From Phaenicophaeus curvirostris (taxonomy: Eukaryota; Chordata; Aves; Cuculiformes; Cuculidae), in contig NC_091409.1 in assembly GCF_032191515.1 (NCBI RefSeq), positions 3,612,501 to 3,676,500 on the forward strand: 64,000 nucleotides of DNA, given 5' to 3'. The notes beneath the pieces are model-generated. The model saw only the letters and a program-made list of their open reading frames with translations, was not told the DNA's origin and did no database searches. Shown here in pieces: positions 1 through 12,100 of this stretch (the stretch's first letter is position 1; every line of letters starts with the position of its first letter). The position numbers were made by a program, and so were the translations under genes.

Positions 1-2586
1 ATCTCTGAACTATGTTAGCAGTAAACAGAACTAATTTACCCCCTGCTTCTTTGAAACAGCTGCTGACAGCTGCACTATAATTCAATCATGGATCTTTGCA
101 GTGCAGTCTGCAAAACATATTCATAGTTTTTTGCATTCTTCCTTCTCTGTTGTATTTGGACTGAAGGAGCCATACCAAATAGCTACATGTGCTGATTTTT
201 GCCCGTACATAGATATCCACATGGAAATGGAGGCTCAGGATGAAACACTGCCCAGCTAAAAAGAGTCTTTGAATACAGAGAGAATAACCACACAGATACA
301 CAATGTTCTTGGGATATCTTTTGTAGAGTTGCAATTATTTATTTTACTAGTTTGTACAAAAGGCTTCTGACAACTGTGCTATGAAAAGAACCAGAAATGT
401 GTATGCATTTTTGCCAACTGTTAATAAATATCTTCTTAAATAAGGAAATAAATGTGTTAAGGGACTGAGATTAATTTTTCCTGGATGTGATTGAAAAGGA
501 ATTCAGAGATGGAAATAAATAATTCTTCTTCCGGTTGTGACAACTATTTACATAAAAATGTACAAACGGTAAAGTTGATGTTGAGCCTAGCAACAGAAGT
601 CCTGTTATTATGTTTAAAAAAAAAACCCAAAACAAAAACAATCCCCACATAATATTTAATATATGAATCCTATACAGCAAGATACTGTGGTCCAAGTTAA
701 AAATGCAATACACCAACGCAGTGACCACCAACACTGAAACACCCACAAGAAAAACTAATCCTTGACTACTAAATAGTGGAAGTTCAGGCATGATTAGCTT
801 TTAACTTTCTAGGCAGCACCTTAACTTTCTTTAGGAGGTTTACAGAAGCACTGGTCCGTGTATGTATACAATGTCAAAAGACGCTTCTGGTCTGTGATTT
901 CAGCACCTCACTCGGATGCACTGAGAGCAGTTTTGATTTTGTTGTTTTATCACAGATGGTCTTGTCTGCCAGCTCCAGGGACAGACAGTCTTTTGGTTTC
1001 AGCTGTTGTCCTGCCACTTGGCTGTATAACTATTTGGTCGCTCTCACCTTGGGGCAGTTAGGAAGTTTGCTGGAGTTGCGCTTGCGGAGCGTGTGTGCCG
1101 TATAGCTCAGGCTGGTCCTGCAGATGTTTGAGTGGCCTGGGTTGGGCACATCTGGCAATGTAGGCAGCTGCTCACTGAGGCCCTACTCCAAACGCACCAA
1201 TGTCATGGAGAGAATTCCACTCTCCCATGAGCCTAATCCTGCTACTGGAAAACTGCTGGAAAAACACCAGTCAACTTAAATGTGATTAGAATTGGAGCAT
1301 CAGAAACAAGTTTCCAACTTATTTCATAGTTAAAATTTTTCTCTTCCTTTGCTTGTTCTTTTAAAGCAAGGCATCTGGTCAGGATTTGATCTGGGACTTA
1401 AAGGAAGAAGAGCAGTGCCTGATTTTTAGAAGCAGGTGGTTGCTGTCACTTATCTTCTTTTTCCAACTCTCCTCTAAATCAAGACATGGAGCCAAGTTCC
1501 TGCTGTGGCTGCATCATCCTGTCCACTCGTTGGGCAGGGAGAACCATCTCCAGGGATTTATTATGTTCTGGACCCATGTGTTGGGAGGTTTAGGTTTTTG
1601 AAGTTTGGAGATTTAAAGCTGTGCGTGCTGAGGGCCTGGTGTTCTGTTGGACAGAATTTTCTTTTTTATCTCTCTGGTGAAATTTATGTCACTCCTGCTT
1701 TTGTAATCACAACATATGCCAAAGGTTTGAATCAGTTTGTGATTAGTTACTGCTACTTTGTATTCTTATGCACAACAGCTTTAATTGGGTTTTAATTACA
1801 TAAGCATGATGTTTGTGTAACCTGTGACTTTAAAAGAAAGAAAAAGAAAAGCCTTGAGGGGACACTTTCTTGCTTCTGGTTCTAGCTTGTTGGTGTGGCT
1901 CTTGAAAGGGATTTCTTTTCTTTACTTTTTACATTTTTTTTAAAAGGTGAAGCCAATAATAGAGCAGGGGATTTATCATAATTGCTAACCCTGGGAAGTA
2001 AGGTTTCCTAGCTTGTTTCTATCTGGGTCTGTGTGGTGCTGGGTGCATGTCCCAGTTTATGGCACCTTCCGCACTTGAGCCTCCGTATTTTCACAAAGAA
2101 GTTGGAACTTGTTCTGTCACTGAAGTTAATGGACGTTTTCCAAACAGGAGCAGGATCTTTAGCTGTCTTTCACAACTCCATAACTGCTTATGATACACTC
2201 AGCTAAACATTAGGTTTAATCCCTGTTTCTTAACATTTTGCTGCTTTCCTTTTTCAAGTTCAGAGGAAATTCAAATTCTTTCTAGCTCTTAGAGGAAATT
2301 TCCTTCTCTGTTGACAGAAAAAGTACATAGAAAAACTCTTGCTCTTTGGAATTATTTTCTTCAGTTCTTTTGCTTGCCAATTAGAAAATTGTTTTTTCTT
2401 TTTCTTAGCCCAATCTTGTCCTTTGAACTTGTGTCAATCCAGATGCAGCTTTTCCTAGTGTACGTTAAAACTGAAAGCTGCATGTACTTGGTCTTTGCTT
2501 TTACTTATGAAATTGAAGCAGAGGGATGGAGGTAATAATTCTCTAACAAAATACCTGTTCACTCCAGGTATATTTCGTTCACTTAT
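1..2586. other. Distal 3' UTR or downstream intergenic sequence
   Basis: No protein-like open frame, RNA gene or repeat was recognised. AATAAA on the BMP7 strand occurs at 1557-1562 and 338-343, so part of this may be transcribed as an extended 3' UTR. Base composition is AT-rich with T-rich runs. Confidence 0.4.
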
Positions 2587-3016
2587 TTTATTGCAAACTG
2601 TGTTACAGGGACTACACATGCTTATTAGTCACAGCACAATCTCACCTCGGCTAGATTATTTTCTTAACTCACAATCAATGCTGGTGAGTTTGCAATGTTC
2701 AGAAATACTCATTTGCAAAAGTATGTATTGCAGGAGCCAATTTTGTAGGCAGATTTGGTTTTAAATGGTTTCTCTGGCTTGTTTCAGTTTACAAGCTCAT
2801 TGTCTGTAATAAACTAAAACAAAATGTGTTCAAATGCCACTTAGATCCAGAAACTGCTCCATTGTTTGAACTTTCAGAAGCCCAGTCCTAAAAACTGTTT
2901 GGGATTTTTTGAAACCCATTGCTGGAGTGCTAAGGTCTTCCCCTCCCCCACGTAGCCATACAAAACAACTCCTTACAAATAACTTCTTTTTTTTTTTTCT
3001 TTCCTTTCCTACAATT
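2587..3016 (-). other. BMP7: BMP7 proximal 3' UTR with candidate polyadenylation signal
   Basis: Untranslated sequence downstream of the stop. It begins with a purine-rich stretch that includes an A-rich tract (about 2987-2999 on the plus strand as T). The complement of 2587-2592 is a canonical AATAAA in the context GCAATAAAATAAG, followed by a U-rich stretch, giving a 3' UTR of roughly 430 nt. Further AATAAA complements at 1557-1562 and 338-343 could give longer forms. Which is used cannot be decided from sequence alone. Confidence 0.55.
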
Positions 3017-3166
3017 CTAATGACAGCCACATGCTCGTACCACCATGTTCCTGTATTTTTTTAAGATAACATTGGAGCTGTCATCAAAATAGAGCACTGA
3101 GATGGCATTGAGTTGTGTCGGAGCACAGCAGGGTTTCGGCACAGTCTCTGGGTTTATAAAGTGAAC
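3017..3166 (-). CDS. BMP7: BMP7 terminal coding exon 7
   Basis: Codes residues 388-436 and the TAG stop at 3019-3017. Acceptor ctttcattccccag|GTTCACTTT. Translation starts VHFINPETVPKPCCAPTQLN and ends KKYRNMVVRACGCH. It carries C400/C401 and the terminal C433-G-C435, so all seven knot cysteines of the ligand are present across exons 5-7. The exon continues into the 3' UTR. Confidence 0.98.
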   Translation of the reverse strand, partial: VHFINPETVPKPCCAPTQLNAISVLYFDDSSNVILKKYRNMVVRACGCH

Positions 3167-6100
3167 CTGGGGAATGAAAGTAGAGGCATGTTAAGATTTA
3201 CTTTTCCCCTCTCCTCCCCCATATTTTTCTTTCCCAGGCAACCTTGTGTCTGTCCCTTACACTCAAGACATGTTTTGAACACCTGGCTTTGTGTACAAAC
3301 ATCTTGAGATGTTCCCTGCATATATGGAGGCTGACGCATGCACACAAGTTAGATCTAGTTGGAAATCTTTCAGTGAAGCAGGTTTTCATTAGAAAATTCC
3401 CATTTGTCAGAGCAGTTAGCGTCCCACAGAAGCGTACCAGTTACGATAAACTCTGCAGGATGTGCGGGCGAGGTTTTGTGAGAAATCCCATCAGCCCAGG
3501 GCGGGGGCCCCCATCCCTGCAGCTAGCAGCACCAAGACCCAGCCGGGGCCAAGGCTGCGGGTTCCCCCCTGCTCCCTTCTGCGAGACCTCCAAGGGGAGG
3601 GGGGGAAAAGCAAATAAAAAACAATCCACCAGGAGAAAAACATGCAGATATTTCTTCTCCTAGCAACATAGATGCTTCTAGTTTCCCTAATGCTTTTTGC
3701 AACATTGCTCTTTAAAAGTGCACAGGACATGGGATGTAGATGAAAAGGTGGAGTCTGCCTTCTCATACCTGCAAATGTGCGCTGGGCTCGAGCGGGTAGG
3801 AGAGGGCCTCCTAGCAGCTCATTTGGGGCTGCCACAGAGCCAAGGTGCTTGGGACCAAGCGTGTCGCCCAGCCCATGGTCCTCCTGACGCAGGCGCTGTG
3901 TCACGAGGACACATCAGCTTGAGGCTCCCATCTGGATGTCTTTGCACAATTTCATAAAATAAATACACCCACAGAGCAGCTGGGCTGTGTAACTTTGGGA
4001 TTCGCGGACCCCTTCCTCAATCCTTTCCCCAAATTCACTTTGGCCACAGTATACAGTGGATCCTTACAGATCTTTTCCAAGAGATGCTGATAATGGGTCT
4101 CATATCTTGGCTTTTCCTTCCCATGCAGTGGGACTATACCACCACTAAATGTCTTATCATATGGCCCTTCTAAACTAGAGAGAGCGTGTCAGTGCTTGCA
4201 GCAAAGACAGGGTAATTCCTAGCCAACTATTAATTCAGGCCACTTGGCTAGACATGTTTAGCCAGATGCTGCAGGCATCATCATGAGCTAATGCAGACTT
4301 CCCTTCTCTTATTAGTTTAGAGATTTTTTTTCTGTATAAACTTATTTCCGAGTGGCACCTACCAGAAATAACTGTATACTAGGAGCTACAGTGCACCTAC
4401 CAGTGTCTGTACAATGGCATGATTTGTAGCATTCATGTATGAATTCAACGGGAAAGCACATTCTCCTTCACAGTAATATGCAGCATAGCCCTCTGGAGCG
4501 ATGATCCAGTCCTTTATTAAATTGAAGATATTAGTGGAGAAAGACATAAATATCGTGTGATGTAAGAGAAAGTAGAACAGTACATAGCTCTAACAATTCA
4601 TACATCTACATACAATTACAGTAGCCTTAAAAATAATACTCTGGCACGCTGGCCTTTCTAATGTTATCTAAAGTGGCTGCTTTTTCTGGAGGGACATGCT
4701 CCACTTTGCAAAGGTGCTAGTTTAGTGTTTAGTTTTTTACCCATCACTTCATTAATTGCTGAAATGCAGGTACAAGCTTCCAGAAATGAGTGTATTTTAA
4801 CCAGGTCTAAAAATTGACAGATAAAAATGGAGAGCTGTCTGCGCCTTCAGCACGGCCAGAGGAAATTCAGGGCCACAGTTTCTCAGGACTCAAGTGTGTT
4901 TGGTTTCTTGCCAGTCTCACGCTAAATATTTGTACGCTATTGCTTTGCAGAAGCACTTCTTAACCATGCTAAAGGCAATATACATTTTTTTCTTTTTCAA
5001 CCAAGGAGTAATAAAGAATCCAGCTATTGTCTTGATCTCACTATTGTACCTCCATCAGTGATGTGCAAAGGCACTCCAGCTCGTGCCCCGGTCCCCTCAG
5101 AGCCCTTACCTGCCACCCCAGGTCCCTGAAGCTGACGTAGAGCTCGTGCTTCTTGCAGGCTTGTCGCTGGTCGCTGCTGCTGTTCTCTGCACGGGGTAAA
5201 AGGCGATCTGTTAGGTTAGGCTGCCCCAGCACCCACAGCCCTTAGCAATGTCCCAACAGGGACTAAGGTGTCATTGCTCCTCTGTTTCATGTTGCATGTG
5301 TGGGGTTTTGGGTTCTTTTGAAATGTTTCAAATGCCAGATGGAGATTTCTTCCATATTAGGAAGCACAGCTACCCCCAAAATAGCTGTGGTTATCCTGAG
5401 CAACGAATGGGTTTTCTGTGCACAACTTTTTGGGGCTAAACTTAAACTCGCAAACTTTGAAAATCTACAGCGTTTAGATTCAGATCTAATGAAATATGTT
5501 AAGTTCATCACTTACTCTTTGGTTTAATGTAACTACCTTAAATTTCAAAATGAAAAATTTTTAATTTCATGTGGAAGAAAAATAGAATTTCTGTTTAGAT
5601 GGCTTTTTTTCAGAAATTGGATTAAGAAATCCCTCAGTTTAACACTGTTGCAAAGACGCGTTATTTTTCTAACTTTTCTGGGATAATCACTAATCCCAAA
5701 TAGTTTCAAACCAGCAAGGAAACACTACTGTTAGACCAAAAAGAAAACAAAGAGGATGAATATGGGAGAAACCATTCCCACCTAGCATCAAGTCCAGCAG
5801 AGCATTACCCCACACCCAGTCCCAGCAACTTGTACTGTACCTGCAATGTTTGACACACGGAAAGCTTCCTGGTTCTTCGGTGGTTTTGATCGATTCTGGC
5901 TCCTTTGCTTCCCTCCCGTGGAACGAATACTGCGGAGGTGGACCTCAGTGGCTTTGAAGAAAGCTACTGTGAATGGCTGCTTGTTCTGTGGGCCATGCCT
6001 TCCAATAAGACCCGCCAGTTTGGGATTGATGCTTTGCCCTTAATAATGGAACGGACTGATAAGAAGGCCTGCAGTAACTTCGTTTTCAGCAGTCATAGTA

Positions 6101-9100
6101 AAATAACAAGGAGAAGAGATGCTAGCTGGCTGGCAGGGGTGATTCCTAGGCATGTCTGTATGTGTCAGTCCACCAAGGGCCTGGACTTGATCAGCAAAGC
6201 TGCTTCTGACAAGAGCGGCTCAGCACAACTAAATTAATTCTATATCTGAGTGTAAAAGTTACATAAAATAGTCCTACATATAATTATTTTACCCTAAATC
6301 CGCTTAGCATTAACTTTTCCTGCATTCTTTAGAGGGGTTTCTTTAAGTTCACCAACCTATAATTTGAAGTGATCCTATAAAAGGAACCATAAAACTCAGC
6401 CCATAGGAACACTAAATTCCCAGTGGAAGGTTATTAACTTAAAATAAAAATGCCTTGTATGAAATGCTGACAGAGTTCCAGATACGCTGTAGATGAGTAA
6501 AACAAATAGTTCAGCTGTTCAGAGACATTTTGCTTATTGCTGTATCTCAGCACTGCCGTACCCGGTAACTTTGTTGGAAGCTTATTGATTGCTGTTCATG
6601 CTTCCTTCGTCCTGAGCTCTAAAAATAATTAGGGTTTTGGTAAAAGACAATTAGATGGTTTCTCTGTAGAATTACATCAATTATTTACGAAAGATGCAAG
6701 GAGGGGGTGGCAGTGTGAAGTTTAATGTTGTTCCCTGTTGCCTCTGCAGGATGTCTGGGTGCTGTTGTGAAATGCAGGGGTGATATCCAGAATTATTCTG
6801 TGCCAAGCTACCGAGTGCTGCTGCTAAGTCAAAGTTATGTTAATGGCTTTTGTGATCCTTTTGCTAAAGTCAGAGCTGGGCCTTGTCAGCAACAAAGCAA
6901 ATACGCCGAAGGACAGCTGCCACTCTCCTGAAAGGCAGCCCAGCCAGGGACAGCAGGCGAGGGGCTCTACAGCCCACTGACAAAAATTTGCTCATCTTGC
7001 TAGTTTCAGACTGCTGTGTGAAAAGAAGCTGGTAGCCTGAAGTATTTTGATGTAATATTCTATAACTGCTTTTTTAAGATGAATAAAGTAAATGCCAAAG
7101 ATTACAAATTATTGGCTTCACGGGATTGTTTCCATCTTAGCTCTTGCACATGGCCAAAAGATTGGTAAATGTGACAGAAGCAAAAAAAAAAAGAAAAGGG
7201 GCTGTGGTCAAAGCTCAAGGCCAAGACACGGTCCAGCCTCGGCTGGAGTACACTCTATTTTCCTAAAAGTGTGTAGCCCAGTGTGCAAGTTCCAAGCTGC
7301 AGTACATGGGATTTGTGGAGAGGATTGACTTTAGAAATGTTTTAATGGGAGCTTGGGAGCAGAAAGACTGCCCAGCGTGGCCAAGTCTTGCAAGCTAGAT
7401 AAAGGAAAATTAATCTCAGAATGGGCACCAGGGAAGCTTGGGTGAAAACAGAAAAACTCACATACAGAGATTTACAGGTTGACACACATCAACAACTTCT
7501 TCACCTTCTGCTTAAGCTCCTTTCTGGAAACTTGTCCAAACAGTTTTAATATTAAATGTTTGAAGCGGAGCCCACAAAGTGCTTCAGCAAGTAGCTAATG
7601 CTAAATATATAAGTAGTTCCACTTGTGCTCAGGCTTTGCCAGATAGAAGCCTTATTTCCTGAAATCAAGCTCAGCTGCAGCAGTTAGAGCTCACTCAATC
7701 CTGCTCCTATGGCTTTTCCTGCCCTTTCAAAGAAGCCTTTCTGCTTCCCAAAGCTGTTTAAAATAGGAAGTACATCTACAGCTGTGGCTTGTCCAGTGTA
7801 AATTATTTTACCCTTACCATGTCTCTAGAGAATAAGTCAGCAGTTTGCAGGGAGGGGACCTAGCTTCACACCAGTATGTTTAATGGATTTGCATTAGCAC
7901 AGCAATAAGTAGGCATGTGACCAATGAATTCCTCAAGTAACACCAACATGTCACATTCAAGACCATTACGGTGCAGTGTTTCCTCAGGGGAAAAAAGGCA
8001 TATAATGTTATGTATGTGTGACAGCATATTTCTTTGAATAAAGATGGGGAAAATCCACTTTCTTATTTTCCTATACATCCAGAAAGCAAGGTTAAATACA
8101 AGGATACACATGTAGTCTCTATTAGACAATGATAAACTTCTCCCAAAAGAACTAAAGCTGTGCTCTTGAACCAGAGGGCACAGCTTTATCTGCTTTTATG
8201 TAGCTGCTTTTAAAATACTGTCAAAACCAGCATCTTCAGTAATAAACTAAGTAAACCTAAGAGGGCAGCTGCTGAGTAAGGCATCTCGGATGCTGAGCTG
8301 AGAGCTCGCTGAAGGCTACTGAGTCACTCAAATGTTTCTTCTGCTTGCTGCTTGAGCTGATCCCCATTTTCTAAGAGTAAACAAATATCCTTTGATTCCA
8401 CCCTAGTTACACATGTTGATAGACAGATCTGGCAAGATTATAAAGAAATACAAATATCAGTTAATTAACTTCTTTTGTATAATTTCATCTGGATGGTGCT
8501 TGTGATGTCAGAATTTCTTTTACATAAACTGTATTAGCTTCACGCTTAGAGATCTCTATATGTAGTGGCAGATACAAAGAAAGGTTTTTTTAATATATGT
8601 AATTGACTTAAAGCTTTGGGGATTGCCCAAGCGTATAATGTTGCATCAAAATCTTGCTGTGTTTGCAGTGCATGATTCTCATACGAAGTTCAGGTGAAAA
8701 GCAGCTTTCTTGTTAATGCACACAGTTGGTCTAAATCCAGAATGAAACTTTGGGAGCAAGGAAGGACATGTCCTTGCTATACAAAACAGAAAGGAAAAAT
8801 CTTATGTACAGTGGAGAACTGTGAGTGCAAAGGTGTTCTGCCAGGAGACATGGTTACAGAAGACAAGCAGACAATCAGCTCCTGTATCTCTGTATTTACT
8901 TTTTAAATACTGCAAGTTGGCGTTTCTGACTTTGATGACAGGCCAATTCAAGTATTTTGTTAATCTATTTTGAGCAAGCAGCAAGTTCCTTTTTATATTT
9001 TAACCTAGATTATTCAGGAGTATAAAAAGAAACTAGATTCCTGATTTTTATTGAGATGAATAACAGATGAGAATATGCTTACCACCTATTTTTGTCTTTG

Positions 9101-12100
9101 AAAGCTCTGTTTGTGATGTATCTGTCTGTGCTTTTAGGGGTCCAGTCTTGATTGCTCCAGCAGAGCAGACGGAGTTAGTGTAAGTGTGTGTAAAGTTACA
9201 GTGGCTCCTTGGATCCAGGATTCTGAAATCTGTTATATATTCATAAATCAGCTCCCTTTCTCCCTAATGCTAAAAAACAGGACTGACACTCACCGTCGAT
9301 GCCTTCCACGGATAGCTGCAGGCCAAGATTGTGTTGAGGATTCACCACCCAGTGATTACTGGTTGCAGTAATGTCAAACACCAGCCACCCTTCTTCTGCG
9401 GCCCAGATTGTTCGAGAGTCAAGCAGGAACAGATCTGAATCCCTGAGCAAAAGAAACATCATTCCCAGTTATCCAGGCTTTCCACTGGAGTCTTTATAGG
9501 TATTCACATACATGCTTAAAGCAACACAGTTGGTTGGCCTTTCAGCAATAGGCAGATTATGCCGGAGCTGGGCTGGCGTGCTTTCCTGTCTAATCACCTT
9601 CAGATGAAACACTTTTCTTCTCTTTTAAAAGGGAGGATGGGTTGAAGCAGAGTTGAGCTGGTTTTGAGTTACTTTGCTGCTACAGTTAACCTTAGAGCTG
9701 CTGATGCAACAGCAGAAAAAAATGCATGCCGGGCACAGATTTGCAAAATTATTGTTTGCATATGCAAACTTGGTAATTGGGCAGACAATGCTGCTCATTA
9801 TCCTTTCCACACATAATTTCCTGACTTTTATGCATAATTGTAGCACTGGTGCAAGCCAGCTGGAACACTGGTGTGTGTATATATTAACATATGTAATGGT
9901 TTTCTAAATTTGTTCGTCTGAGGTTACAGATAATTGATTGAGGCAATAACCCTCTGCACAGTCACAGGTCTGAATTGCTTTGGGTGACAATTTTCTTTTA
10001 ATTCATTGCTTTTTTTTTTTTTTTAAAGGTCACTGTTGAGTTGTTCTAGTTTAAGAACTAATACCAGAAAGTGAGAAATATCAGAAATAGAGAGGCTTAT
10101 GTGCATTTGAAAAGGGTGAAATCCTCCTGGATTTACAAAACATTTCTATAAAATGGAAATTTGAGAAAACAAAGGTTCTATAAAGGAAGGAATCTTCTTT
10201 TATCAGAAGTTAAGAAAGAGATAGGGGTTGGACAGAAATAGTGAAAAAATAGTGGTGCAGTTCCTGTATAAAAAACAACTTTACAAGGAGAACAAAGAAA
10301 CAAAGTGGAAGTGTCTAGACAAGTCCTGTAATAGTGGCTTTTGTACTTACAGCTAAAACATGATAACTTGTTTAAGTGTAATTATATCCTTTTAAATGAA
10401 GACATATCCTTGAAAAAAACCTTTAATCACGTCCTCAAAGCCTAAAGGTCTTATTAATTTTGTCACTGTTGATTTTCCAGTGCAAATCTAGATATTTAAC
10501 TTAGTTTACACAATGCCTCGTTTGCATGAAATATCAAGTGATCAAAAATGGATCCGAGAAGTGTTGTCAGCATAGAAGTTTTTGTCGCATAGCTTTTAGT
10601 GGTTCTTTTCTCTGTGAGATACCAAAAAAATCAGAAGCTTTTGTCCCACGCAGCTGACTCAAAACAGAAACGGAGTTTTATTGCAGTGTTTTTACTACCT
10701 AGTTTTCCTTTCAACTTTTGTGGGCCAGGGTGTGTAAGAGATGATGGATTTCCTCCATAACCAACGGATGTCACTGCCTCTGGCTCTGTGCTCGCTTACA
10801 CTAAATTAAACTTCTGAAATTAGTTCTCATGGAGCACGTGAGCACATCACCAAGAGTGCGTAAAAGGAGGATTCTGTCATTTCCTCACCAGTACATGATG
10901 CTGTTAAGCTTTGCTTATGACACAGCTCAATACGTAGACACAGCTAATGCTGCTGAGGGTGCAATTAGTGCTGCACGTGGCAGCCTGAGGGAAAGCAGTG
11001 GCTTTCTGCGTCAGCTCAATTCAGAAAGAGCAAGGTTTGACGCTTGTAAGAGATGTTTTGCAAGCATGGGATTGTGACAATTACAATTCCTCCCTTCCCA
11101 GAGCATGGCCCTGCTATGGAGGAAGACAAGGGAAAGGAAGTTTTGCTTTCTTTTAAACAAAGGTTTGGGTTGAGGAAGAAGCCCTACATCAGAACTGAAC
11201 TTCCTTCAACGCTTCGTTGCTAACACATGGGGGATCCCGCGGGTGGTTCAGGAAGGGGTCATGGTGCAGTGATGGGAAGTCTCAGTGTTGGAAACTGCTC
11301 TCTGAAGCTCAGTCAGCTTTGCTGCATGCACCTAGGACAACTGAAGATAAACAATATGGATAGCACCCTCCCTCCACGTACATATTAGTTGCAGAAATGT
11401 AAGATGCTTGAACTCTAACCAGGGTACAAATTTCCTGGGGTTTCATCCCCACCCAGAAGCAGTGGCCCTGCTCCCACTGTGCATGACGCAGACGCATGGC
11501 TACCTCCCACCCTTCCCTGTTTACAACATGCTGAACGAAATGCATCCCAGGGGAGCTGCAGACGAGGCAGTAGTATGGTCCCCATTCCAATGGCCGAGTC
11601 CAAGTTTCCAGAAGTAAAGGGTTTTTATATTCACATACTGCATCATTTAAGCATGGCCCTTGACTGGAACTCATGATTCACACAATGTTTAGTTAATAGG
11701 GACTTGGCTTGCTTGGTTTTTCTCCCTTGTACTTTGCAGGTTGAAACTAATAGCAATAATGATGATTTTTCTTGGTTTTAGCTACTGCTCAACTGCAATA
11801 TTACTCAGAAGAAACAACCTTTAAGCTTCCCATGCTGACATGATGCAATCAGGGTAACCAGACAACATGAGGCATCAAGTACCAGGGTGAGTCAGTCTGG
11901 GAAATTGTATAATGCATTTGTTTTCCTGTAGTTACAGCAATGTGCAAACAATAGGCCTAGAGGGGAAGCCTGAAGTGAGAGAGATCAAAGGGACTCACTG
12001 AAGGGAAATGTCCTTCCCACACACACTTGGAACATTTGGCCCCAAAAAGGCCCCCGTGTCAGATGCTCTCTGGAGAAGTTCAAGCACTCCTGGATCAGTA

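Noticed and set aside
3244..3904. 139- and 137-codon frames on both strands in intron 6
   Set aside because: They lie in a local GC-rich patch between two BMP7 exons and have no recognisable motif.
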